From Mycobacterium sp. (GTDB lineage: Bacteria > Actinomycetota > Actinomycetes > Mycobacteriales > Mycobacteriaceae), in contig JAOPWF010000436.1 in the NCBI GenBank assembly GCA_025965815.1, positions 1 to 11,689 on the forward strand: a stretch of 11,689 bases of DNA. The letters are read 5' to 3'. Positions 6,069 through 11,689 of this stretch are shown here, in pieces. The stretch's first letter is position 1, and each line of letters starts with the position of its first letter. Under the pieces are notes generated by a model. It was not told where the DNA came from. It did no database searches and was given only the letters and a program-made list of their open reading frames with translations. Position numbers and translations under genes: made by a program.

Positions 6069-6956
6069 TTGAACACCAGTACACACCAGTTGTTGGCGGC
6101 CACCCGATTTATGACGGCAGTAGCCGCTGTCGCCGCCTCGGTCGCCGCCTGCGGCTCGAATTCGGTGCAATCGTCGAGCTCGGCTCCGGCCACCACCTCC
6201 GGGGGCGCCGGTTCCCCAGTCATCGTCCAGCTCCGCAATCAGCCGTCGGGCACGGTGGCGCTGCGCTGGGACCCTCAAACCAAGAACGTCATCGCCAAGC
6301 TGCAGATGGTCGGCTTCACCCCGGGCAGCAGTCACGCGATGCATATTCACCAGGGCAGCTGCGCAGCACAGGGAGATGTCCAAGTCCCGTTCCCCGACGT
6401 GACGGCCAACGACGGTGGGGCGATCGACACCACCGTCACCAGCTCGCAGCCATCCGCCACCGGTCTGGCCGCCGGCACATTCCTCAACATCCATCTGGCT
6501 CCGGCCGCACAATTGGGCGCCCCGGGGTCACTGGAGTACACGCCCATCTCCTGTGCGGACATCAGCCCCGACGCATCGACGACGCTGACCATGGCGCCGC
6601 CGCCACAGCCCGGCCAACACCCGCAGGGTTCGGCGACCCTGACCTACGATGCCGCAAAAAAGACGCTGTCCGTGGCCACCACCGCGAATGGCTTGGTCCC
6701 CGGCAGTGCCCACGCGCAACACATCCACCTCGGCTCGTGCAACGCTCAGGGGGCGGTCAAGTACCCACTCGACGATCTGGTGGCCTCGCCCACTGGGACC
6801 GCCGATAGGACCACGGTCATCCAAAATGTCGATCAGGCCCCACCAACCACGGGCTGGTACCTCAACGTACACCTCGGTTCCTCCAGCCAGATCGAACAAA
6901 ATGGGCAGCCCACGCTCTATTTCGAGCCCATCATCTGCGGCAACATCGGCCAGTAA
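6069..6956 (+). CDS. Secreted lipoprotein with two tandem SOD/CHRD-like HxH domains
   Basis: I place the start at the TTG at 6069, because AGGGGAGA lies just upstream and this start gives a clean 295-residue lipoprotein. The longer reading from 5958 would add 37 charged residues before the signal. The signal peptide (about 1-27) ends in a lipobox with C28 (SVAACGSN). After a Ser/Ala/Thr linker come two homologous beta-rich units. The first contains HAMHIHQGSC (H89-C98) and the second HAQHIHLGSC (H215-C224). Each is followed by a LNIHL or LNVHL strand and a closing Cys (ISCADI, IICGNI), so each unit may hold a disulfide. The layout resembles Cu/Zn superoxide dismutase-like and CHRD (chordin) domains. 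The HxH pair suggests metal binding, but the full set of SOD ligands is not evident, so enzymatic activity is doubtful. It probably sits on the outer face of the membrane. No operon partner is seen. Confidence 0.78.
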   Translation: MNTSTHQLLAATRFMTAVAAVAASVAACGSNSVQSSSSAPATTSGGAGSPVIVQLRNQPSGTVALRWDPQTKNVIAKLQMVGFTPGSSHAMHIHQGSCAAQGDVQVPFPDVTANDGGAIDTTVTSSQPSATGLAAGTFLNIHLAPAAQLGAPGSLEYTPISCADISPDASTTLTMAPPPQPGQHPQGSATLTYDAAKKTLSVATTANGLVPGSAHAQHIHLGSCNAQGAVKYPLDDLVASPTGTADRTTVIQNVDQAPPTTGWYLNVHLGSSSQIEQNGQPTLYFEPIICGNIGQ

Positions 6957-7022
6957 GGCGTCAGAATCCTTTGGCCGGCACTGCTTTCATGACCGGGCTG
7001 GCGACCGAGGTCTGAATCGTCG

Positions 7023-7054
7023 TGGGCAATGTCGTTAGGGTGGTGGTTTGCCCA
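7023..7054. terminator. Weak candidate bidirectional terminator between convergent genes
   Basis: TGGGCAA at 7023-7029 pairs perfectly with TTGCCCA at 7048-7054 around an 18-nt loop, in the 123-bp gap between the rightward lipoprotein gene and the leftward membrane-protein gene. There is no U-tract. The position suits a terminator, but the loop is long and the stem short. Confidence 0.25.
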
Positions 7055-7079
7055 TGCCGCGACCGATCTTGATGAATTC

Positions 7080-8243
7080 CTACTCGGCCGGCGACCGGTG
7101 CGTGGCCCGGGAGGACACGACCAATGCTGCCAGGGTGACGCAGAGCCACGCCCCCAGAACAACGAACGGCAGCCTTGGCTGGTGGTGAGGGAAGTAGGTT
7201 GCCGCCTGGATCGCTGAGACGGCCGCTCCGGTCGGCAGCGCGCTGTGTAAGAACGCAAATGGTTGTGGCAGAAGCGGAGCCGACACCGCACCGCCCGACG
7301 AGGTGTTACCGAGCAGGATGAACACGCCCCAGGTGGGGATGATCGCCCAACGGGGCATCAGTACCAGCATGGTCGAGTTGAACAGGGCCGCGATCGCCAC
7401 GTGCACTGAAATCAGCAACCACAGTTCGGCGAACGACGTCTGTAGTGCGTTGAGTATCGGGCCGGCGACCAGGGCGAGCGCCGCACCGCCAAGGATGGCC
7501 AGTGCCGCAAGACACACCAACCAGCTGCCTAACGTCAACGTCTTGACGTTGGCGCGTAACTGAAACGTCGTGACAAACCCCAGAATGGTGGCCGCGATCA
7601 CCACGTAGAAGGTCGCCAGTCCTTGGGGGTCGGAGGGCGGCAGGGGGTGCAGGTCAACGATCGGCACCAGATATCGGCCCGGCGTCGGCTGGTCCATCTG
7701 CGTCAACGCGCGCGCGGTGGAGGGGTCGCTGGCGGACGAGATCAGGAGCTGAGGCGGCGCGGCAGTGCCGTCGAGGACCGCGGCGATCGTTTGACGATCA
7801 ACCGCGTCGATTGCTGCTTGACGGGACGGATATGTGCGCAGATTCAGTTCATGGCGGCTGGTCTGCATGGCGTTGGTGATCGGGACCGTGACCGAGGCTG
7901 GGCCCACCACCCCGAGCGGGATGTGCCGAGGAATAGGCCTGCCGAGCGCGACGATGTACGCCGCGGCAAATGCAGAAGCCATGAGCACTGCGATGCCGAT
8001 GATTACGGCGCCCGTGCGGACCTCGGGGGGAATGCGCCCGAGCGGACTACGGGCCCCGGAGCCGACCGGGGGTGCGGGGTCCTCCGCCCGCGCGGCGTCG
8101 TCGCCAGAATTCTTCGAGCCGGACACCATGCCGGTGGCTCCGGCGGTAGTGCCGCCTCCGACGTGCGCGCCACAGGTTGCATCAGCCCTTCGTGTCTCGG
8201 TGGAGGGAGTGCCGAAGCCTTTGTGGCACAACACTGCTCGCAT
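7080..8243 (-). CDS. Six-helix membrane protein, ABC-2 permease / DUF3533 (YhgE/Pip-like) type
   Basis: From the ATG at 8243 the protein is 387 residues. That start has a strong AGGAGG site (8249-8254) at 5-nt spacing; an adjacent in-frame ATG at 8246 is too close. A long polar leader of about 75 residues precedes the first helix (TGAVIIGIAVLMASAFAAAYI). A roughly 110-residue outer domain follows, with SRQAAIDAVDRQTIAAVLDG, then five helices including FYVVIAATILGFVTTFQ, WLVCLAALAILGGAALALVA, LWLLISVHVAIAALFNSTML and VVLGAWLCVTLAALVVSS. This layout is that of DUF3533/ABC-2 type proteins, often linked to export of lipids or drugs, but no ATPase gene is adjacent. The first residues, MRAVLCHKGFGTP, look like the start of a quinone oxidoreductase. 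An internal ATG at 8129 (MVSGSKNSG), with GGAG eight bases upstream, may be the original start. Confidence 0.75.
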   Translation of the reverse strand: MRAVLCHKGFGTPSTETRRADATCGAHVGGGTTAGATGMVSGSKNSGDDAARAEDPAPPVGSGARSPLGRIPPEVRTGAVIIGIAVLMASAFAAAYIVALGRPIPRHIPLGVVGPASVTVPITNAMQTSRHELNLRTYPSRQAAIDAVDRQTIAAVLDGTAAPPQLLISSASDPSTARALTQMDQPTPGRYLVPIVDLHPLPPSDPQGLATFYVVIAATILGFVTTFQLRANVKTLTLGSWLVCLAALAILGGAALALVAGPILNALQTSFAELWLLISVHVAIAALFNSTMLVLMPRWAIIPTWGVFILLGNTSSGGAVSAPLLPQPFAFLHSALPTGAAVSAIQAATYFPHHQPRLPFVVLGAWLCVTLAALVVSSRATHRSPAE

Positions 8244-8594
8244 CATTTCCTCCTGTCCAAGCGTCGCTAGCTGCAGCGGATTGCCCACAACCAAAGGCGC
8301 CGGAGGACAAGCCAAGCTGGATACCGACGCCACTTCTTGCTGCGGCCTGACTACCCGCAGCGTCTTACGGCAAACTGTGGCCCGGCCTGGTCATCGGCGG
8401 TCTGATCGCCGTGCCCTGGGCGCGCGGGCCACATAACTGTTGTGATAGCGCGCTGCACATGCACGATCTGATTAATTCGCCTCGGCGGGGCCTCGATGGC
8501 TTCAGCGTTGCTGCTTCCGAGGTGTGTCCGCACGTGCCGCGGACACACCTCGCTTCTGAGGTTTGGTCGTGGGAGCGCGAGGTACGCCGGAAGC
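8244..8594. other. 351-bp gap between divergent genes; hairpin and unassigned open frame
   Basis: No gene is supported. It holds the ribosome site of the leftward membrane protein (8249-8254) and the strong hairpin at 8518-8552. One plus-strand frame opens after a stop at 8348 and contains a hydrophobic, protein-like run (LWPGLVIGGLIAVPWARGPH, about 8375-8434). It has no ATG or ribosome site, so it may be a gene remnant. The promoters for both flanking genes should lie here, but none is clear. Confidence 0.4.
8518..8552. repeat. 14-bp inverted repeat with 7-nt loop (strong hairpin)
   Basis: CGAGGTGTGTCCGC (8518-8531) pairs perfectly with GCGGACACACCTCG (8539-8552) around ACGTGCC. It is as stable as an intrinsic terminator stem but has no U-tract on either strand. 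It lies 42 bp before the glycosyltransferase ATG, between two divergent genes, so it does not end any gene I can identify. It could be the end of an unannotated transcript, a leader structure of the glycosyltransferase mRNA, or a protein-binding site. The decamer GCTTCCGAGG/GCTTCTGAGG is also repeated at both flanks (8514-8523 and 8552-8561). Confidence 0.8.
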
Positions 8595-9487
8595 ATGGGA
8601 ATCAGAGCCACGGTCGTGGTGATCACTCACAACCGACGTGTGGAACTTCTTCGCACCCTCGGTCACATGACGACGCTCCCGGACCGGGCGCCCATCATCG
8701 TTGTGGACAACGCGTCCACCGACGGGAGTGCCGACGCCGTGGCCGACGAGTACCCCGGAGTCGAGCTGATCCGAGCCGCGGAGAATCTCGGCGCGGTGGG
8801 CCGCAACCTCGGCGTCCAGCGGGTGACGACACCCTACGTGGCCTTCTGCGACGATGACACGCAGTGGCAAGCCGGAGCGTTGAGCCGTGCGGCCGACCTC
8901 CTCGACGCGCACCCAGGTCTCGCCTCAGTCACCGGACGATGCCTGGTCGAGCCGCACCTCGCCGAGGATCCGATCACGCCGGAACTGCGGGACTCGCCCG
9001 TGCCGGGGCCCGACTGGCTGCCTGGTCCCGCGCTGCTCGGAGTGCTCGCCGGCCTGTCAATGTTCCGCACGGCCGCCTTCGAGGAGGTCGGCGGCTTCTG
9101 CGAACGCATGTGGTTCAGCGGCGAGGAGGAGCTGCTGGCCCTCGACCTGGCCGCGCGGGGCTGGTGGATGTGCTGGGACGAGGACGTGGTGGTGCACCAT
9201 TCGGCGTCCCCTGTCCGTGATTCCCGACGCCGGCGGCAGCTCGGAATCCGTAACACCTGTGGACGCTGTGGCTGCGCAGGCCGGTGCGCAGTGCTTTGCG
9301 CCGTAGCTGGGTCGTGCTCAGGTCGGCGCCGGTAGACCTTGCGACAGCGGGCGCGCTGGGCGAAGCACTGCGGGGCATTCCGTGGGTGCTGCGGGACCGC
9401 AGCGTTGTCCCCCCGCCCGTCGAGCGCGGACTGACGTTGCTCGAGGACTCCCAGCGCCGTTCGGTGGCCCGCCGTTACGTCGGCTGA
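8595..9487 (+). CDS. Family 2 glycosyltransferase, interrupted by a -1 frameshift near 9257
   Basis: This GT-A fold glycosyltransferase uses a nucleotide-sugar donor. Visible motifs are VVVITHNR (7-14), VVDNASTDGS (36-45), FCDDDT (84-89) with the DxD-type metal site, and SGEEELLALDLAARG with the acidic catalytic region near residue 175. The ATG at 8595 has a weak GGAAG just upstream. The frame stays sound to about residue 221 (GIRNT), then turns into a cysteine- and arginine-rich tail ending at 9335. From 9257 the +2 frame continues with LWTLWLRRPVRSALRRSWVV and runs to a TGA at 9485-9487, ending in SQRRSVARRYVG. This is a normal tail for the family. Restoring one C in the CC at 9256-9257 gives a 297-residue protein. 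The gene may be a recent pseudogene or carry a sequencing error. No slippery heptamer is present, so programmed frameshifting is unlikely. Confidence 0.82.
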
Positions 9488-9563
9488 TCGGCACGTAGCG
9501 TTGCGATGGGACGGAACACGCTGGGCCAATTCGCTGGCGGCTTCCAAGACCCGGCCGGTAGGG

Positions 9564-10328
9564 CTATTTAATCGTGTAGCCGCCGTCGATGAGCAGGTCG
9601 GCGCCGTTGATCATTGCGGCGGCGTCCGACGCGAGAAACACCGCGGCCGCGGCGATCTCGCCCGGGTAGGCGAAACGCCCCGTCGGGATGAGCTTCTTCA
9701 GTGCATCTCCCTTCGGGCCGTCCCACGCCTTATGGCCGAGTTCGGTGAGCACCACCGTTGGTGAGATGGTGTTGACTCGCACGCCTCGTCCGCCCCACTC
9801 GACGGCAAGGACCTTGGAAACCCCGACGACACCGAATTTCGATGCGCAGTACGCCACATGCTGATCCAGCGCCACTGTGGCGGCCTGCGAGGCCATGTTG
9901 ATGATGGCACCGCCGCCGGAAGCCAACATTCGGATTCCAACATATTGGCACATCAGGAAGGTGCCTTTGAGGTTCACATTGATGGTCGAATCCCACTCCT
10001 GCAGCGACAACTCCTCTGCGGGAGCCAGTCTGGCGATGCCTGCGCTGTTGACGAGGATGTCGATCTGCCCGAAGTCGTCGACGACGGCGTCGACCGTTCG
10101 ATCCACGGAGACCGGATCGGAGACATCGCAACCGTAACCGCGACTGTCGGTTGCCAAGGTTTTCGCGGCGACGACGGCGCCCGACTCGGCGACGTCGGCG
10201 ACGGCAATCCGCGCGCCCTTGGTGGCGAAGGCCGACGCGATGGCGGCGCCGATTCCGGAGGCGCCCCCGGTGACGAGTGCGACTTTGCCCTCCAGGCGAA
10301 AGTCGAGATCGACGGAAGGTTCGGACAT
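9564..10328 (-). CDS. SDR family NAD-dependent sugar/polyol dehydrogenase (D-threitol dehydrogenase-like)
   Basis: A 254-residue classical short-chain dehydrogenase/reductase. The Rossmann glycine motif TGGASGIG is at 20-27. D45 at the end of the second strand favours NAD over NADP. NSAG is at 94-97, and the catalytic tetrad is N119, S147, Y160 and K164 (YCASK). The C-terminal part IPTGRFAYPGEIAAAAVFLA and ending DGGYTIK resemble what I remember of actinobacterial D-threitol dehydrogenases, which oxidise tetritols to erythrulose. I give this as a leading guess, not a firm call. The ATG at 10328 has AGGGAG eight bases upstream. It lies downstream of the SorC-type regulator on the same strand and diverges from a sugar-phosphate isomerase, so a sugar or polyol pathway fits. 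A generic 3-oxoacyl-ACP reductase-like role is the main alternative. Confidence 0.85.
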   Translation of the reverse strand: MSEPSVDLDFRLEGKVALVTGGASGIGAAIASAFATKGARIAVADVAESGAVVAAKTLATDSRGYGCDVSDPVSVDRTVDAVVDDFGQIDILVNSAGIARLAPAEELSLQEWDSTINVNLKGTFLMCQYVGIRMLASGGGAIINMASQAATVALDQHVAYCASKFGVVGVSKVLAVEWGGRGVRVNTISPTVVLTELGHKAWDGPKGDALKKLIPTGRFAYPGEIAAAAVFLASDAAAMINGADLLIDGGYTIK

Positions 10329-10364
10329 CTCAGATGCTCCCTCTCTGGCTACGACGAATCGACA

Positions 10365-11285
10365 TCAGTCCAGCACCGCGGCGGCGATTTCGACGTCGGT
10401 CACCACGGATGAGACAAGACCTGAGCGCAGTACCGCCCGGGTCGCGGCGATCTTCTCCGGCCCGGTGGCGATGGCGATGACGGTGGGGATGGCACGCAGG
10501 GTGGCCTCGTCTACCCCCATCCGGCGTTCGTCCAGGCCGGGCATTCGCTTGCCGTCGGAATCCATTAACAGCGCGCAGGTTTCGGCGCAGACCCCGGCGT
10601 CGGTGAGCTCCGCCGTCTCGTTCAGCGATAGTGATTCATAGACCTGCGACGCTCCGGGGCTCCAGGCGCCGACCGAGACGATTGCGCAACTGACCTTGGT
10701 GTGCCGGCCGACCGTTTCCTGGATCTGGTGGTTGCCGGCCAGGCTCGCCGCGGTACGGGCGTCGGGCACCACCAGCGGCGCGTACAGCGGCCACGATTTC
10801 CCGCCGCTGAGCTCGCTGATCCGCCGGACGAGATCGGCCCCATTGGCGGTGAGCGCCCCGGCCATACCGGTGAGCTGAACGACGTCGCATCTTGGCAGTG
10901 ACGTCAGATAGCTGGCCACGTGGGTGAGCGTCCGGCCGCAGTCCACGCCCACCACGTCGTCCTCGCGCAGAATCGACTGCAACAACTCGGCCATCGCCTT
11001 GGCGACCGCCTCGATCCGGTCCCCCGGACTGTTCCCGTCGGCCACGACGGCGTAGGCGTGCTCGAGTCCGTACTGGCGTTGCATCGCCGTCGAGAGGTCC
11101 TCGTCGATTGAACCCGGGTTGTGGATGGTGATCTCCACCATTCCCGACTCGACTGCTTCGTCCAGCATCCGCGCCACCTTGAACCGCGAGATACCGAACT
11201 CCTCGGCGATCTGGATCCGGGTCCGGCCCTCGAGGTAATAGCGGCGCGCCACGACGGCCCGTTGAAACAGTTCGTCTGGCCCCAT
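10365..11285 (-). CDS. SorC/DeoR-type sugar-binding transcriptional regulator
   Basis: An effector-binding regulator of the SorC family. The N-terminal helix-turn-helix reads RTRIQIAEEFGISRFKVARM and is followed by the wing SGMVEITIHNPG. The large C-terminal sugar-phosphate-binding domain contains VVGVDCGRTLTHVASYL, VVQLTGMAGAL and AIVSVGAWSPGAS, equivalents of the family phosphosugar-binding loops. I start it at the ATG at 11285, because AGGAAGGAG lies five bases upstream and this gives 306 residues. An in-frame ATG at 11336 would add 17 acidic residues but has only a weak ribosome site. The SDR gene begins 36 bp after the stop, so the two are probably cotranscribed. Family members are released by phosphorylated sugars or polyols. 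The divergent promoter carries a phased ACATNTGAG motif that is a likely operator. Confidence 0.9.
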   Translation of the reverse strand: MGPDELFQRAVVARRYYLEGRTRIQIAEEFGISRFKVARMLDEAVESGMVEITIHNPGSIDEDLSTAMQRQYGLEHAYAVVADGNSPGDRIEAVAKAMAELLQSILREDDVVGVDCGRTLTHVASYLTSLPRCDVVQLTGMAGALTANGADLVRRISELSGGKSWPLYAPLVVPDARTAASLAGNHQIQETVGRHTKVSCAIVSVGAWSPGASQVYESLSLNETAELTDAGVCAETCALLMDSDGKRMPGLDERRMGVDEATLRAIPTVIAIATGPEKIAATRAVLRSGLVSSVVTDVEIAAAVLD

Positions 11286-11418
11286 TGGCGCTCCTTCCTG
11301 GTCCGACTCGGTTTCAACAATGCCAGGTTCGCTCATATGTGCACGCCCGTTGACATCTGAGCATAAGGCATAGCATGATCTGGATCACAGCGGAACATTT
11401 GAGTAGCGGAGATATCAG
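11286..11418. promoter_or_regulatory. Divergent promoter region of the SorC and SIS genes with phased operator motif
   Basis: A 9-mer, ACAT(A/C/T)TGAG, occurs at 11332-11340 (minus strand), 11353-11361 (plus) and 11395-11403 (plus). Centre spacings are 21 and 42 bp, which are two and four helical turns. A separate inverted repeat, TGATC-TG-GATCA, lies at 11376-11387. The candidate promoter overlaps the second copy of the 9-mer, as expected for repression. I infer that SorC binds the phased set. Confidence 0.55.
11350..11379 (+). promoter_or_regulatory. Candidate sigma-70-type promoter for the SIS-domain gene
   Basis: A perfect TTGACA at 11350-11355 is followed after 18 bp by CATGAT (11374-11379). 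TAGCAT at 11371-11376 is an alternative -10 with a 15-bp spacer. The start codon lies about 40 bp downstream. The TGATCTGGATCA repeat begins at the -10 element, so a bound protein there would block initiation. Confidence 0.5.
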
Positions 11419-11689
11419 ATGAGCATGGACGACAACGAGCTGGCTGCCCTCGCCGGCTCCGTGTTGTCCCGCGAAGCCAGCGCCGTTTCCGCCTTGGTCA
11501 GTACTGTCGACTCGGGTGTGGTCGCCGTCGCCCGCCGGATGCTCGCCATTTCCGGAAAGGTCGTCACGACCGGGTCGGGCACGTCGGGGATCATGGCCGA
11601 ACGGCTGGCACACCTGTTGTCCGTCTGTGGCACGCCCTCGGTGTACCTGCCCTCGATGGACGCCCTGCACGGCGGCATGGGTGCGGTCA
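11419..11689 (+). CDS. SIS-domain sugar-phosphate isomerase (KpsF/GutQ-like), N-terminal part
   Basis: The gene runs off the right edge; 90 codons are visible. The ATG at 11419 has GGAG (11408-11411) at 7-nt spacing; a second in-frame ATG lies at 11425. After an N-terminal helical segment of about 45 residues comes the start of a SIS domain with the phosphosugar-binding loop TTGSGTSGIMAERLAHLL (50-67), then CGTPSVYLPSMDALHGGMGA (70-89). The ALHG motif with H84 is typical of arabinose-5-phosphate isomerase-like SIS proteins such as KpsF and GutQ. It probably interconverts a ketose- and an aldose-phosphate in the same pathway as the SDR. Whether C-terminal CBS domains are present cannot be seen. 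Divergent control by the SorC protein is likely. Confidence 0.8.
   Translation, partial: MSMDDNELAALAGSVLSREASAVSALVSTVDSGVVAVARRMLAISGKVVTTGSGTSGIMAERLAHLLSVCGTPSVYLPSMDALHGGMGAV

Noticed and set aside
5885..6808. 307-codon plus-strand open frame overlapping the lipoprotein gene
   Set aside because: It is out of frame with the lipoprotein and rich in Arg, His, Gly and Pro. The lipoprotein frame has a signal peptide, lipobox and internal duplication.
8351..8626. 91-codon minus-strand open frame across the hairpin region
   Set aside because: It spans the inverted repeat and the glycosyltransferase start, and shows no ribosome site or domain-like sequence.
9250..9262. Programmed -1 ribosomal frameshift in the glycosyltransferase
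   Set aside because: No X-XXY-YYZ slippery heptamer or obvious downstream pseudoknot is present, so a one-base deletion or sequencing error is the simpler explanation.
9488..9563. Terminator between the convergent glycosyltransferase and SDR genes
   Set aside because: One would be expected here, but I found no stem longer than a few base pairs and no U-tract in this 76-bp gap.

Overview
The window is GC-rich. Codon use, short intergenic gaps, strong GGAGG-type ribosome sites and the protein families present all suggest an actinobacterium, most likely a mycobacterium or close relative. This is an inference from style, because no rRNA or marker gene is present. I see no tRNA, rRNA, CRISPR array, insertion sequence or transposase.

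Left module (1-4921): an FCD-type GntR regulator and a VOC (glyoxalase-fold) protein form a leftward pair. They diverge from a rightward pair encoding a 2-oxoacid dehydrogenase E1 (alpha and beta fused in one chain) and its lipoyl E2 acyltransferase, which overlap by one base. No E3 is encoded, so a housekeeping lipoamide dehydrogenase probably completes the complex. A 12-bp motif close to ATTGTATCCAAT occurs five times: three copies in the first 101 bases and two between the VOC and E1 genes. I read these as the GntR operators. The three left-edge copies lie downstream of the regulator's own stop codon, so they probably control a leftward gene whose start is just outside the window. The oxoacid substrate cannot be read from the sequence.

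Middle region (4922-9563): single-gene units with no obvious shared role. These are a 395-bp gap with decayed-looking coding scraps, a small DUF4267-like membrane protein, a lipoprotein with two tandem SOD/CHRD-like HxH domains, a six-helix ABC-2/DUF3533-like membrane protein on the minus strand, and a family 2 glycosyltransferase. The membrane protein's N-terminus looks borrowed from a quinone oxidoreductase. The glycosyltransferase is broken by a one-base deletion near 9257. A strong 14-bp-stem hairpin sits just upstream of it.

Right module (9564-11689): an SDR dehydrogenase and a SorC-family sugar-responsive regulator run leftward. They diverge from a SIS-domain sugar-phosphate isomerase that runs off the right edge. 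This combination is typical of a sugar or polyol catabolic locus, and the SDR resembles what I recall of D-threitol dehydrogenases. The divergent promoter carries a motif, ACAT(A/C/T)TGAG, three times at 21- and 42-bp spacing (whole helical turns), which is a good candidate for the SorC operator.
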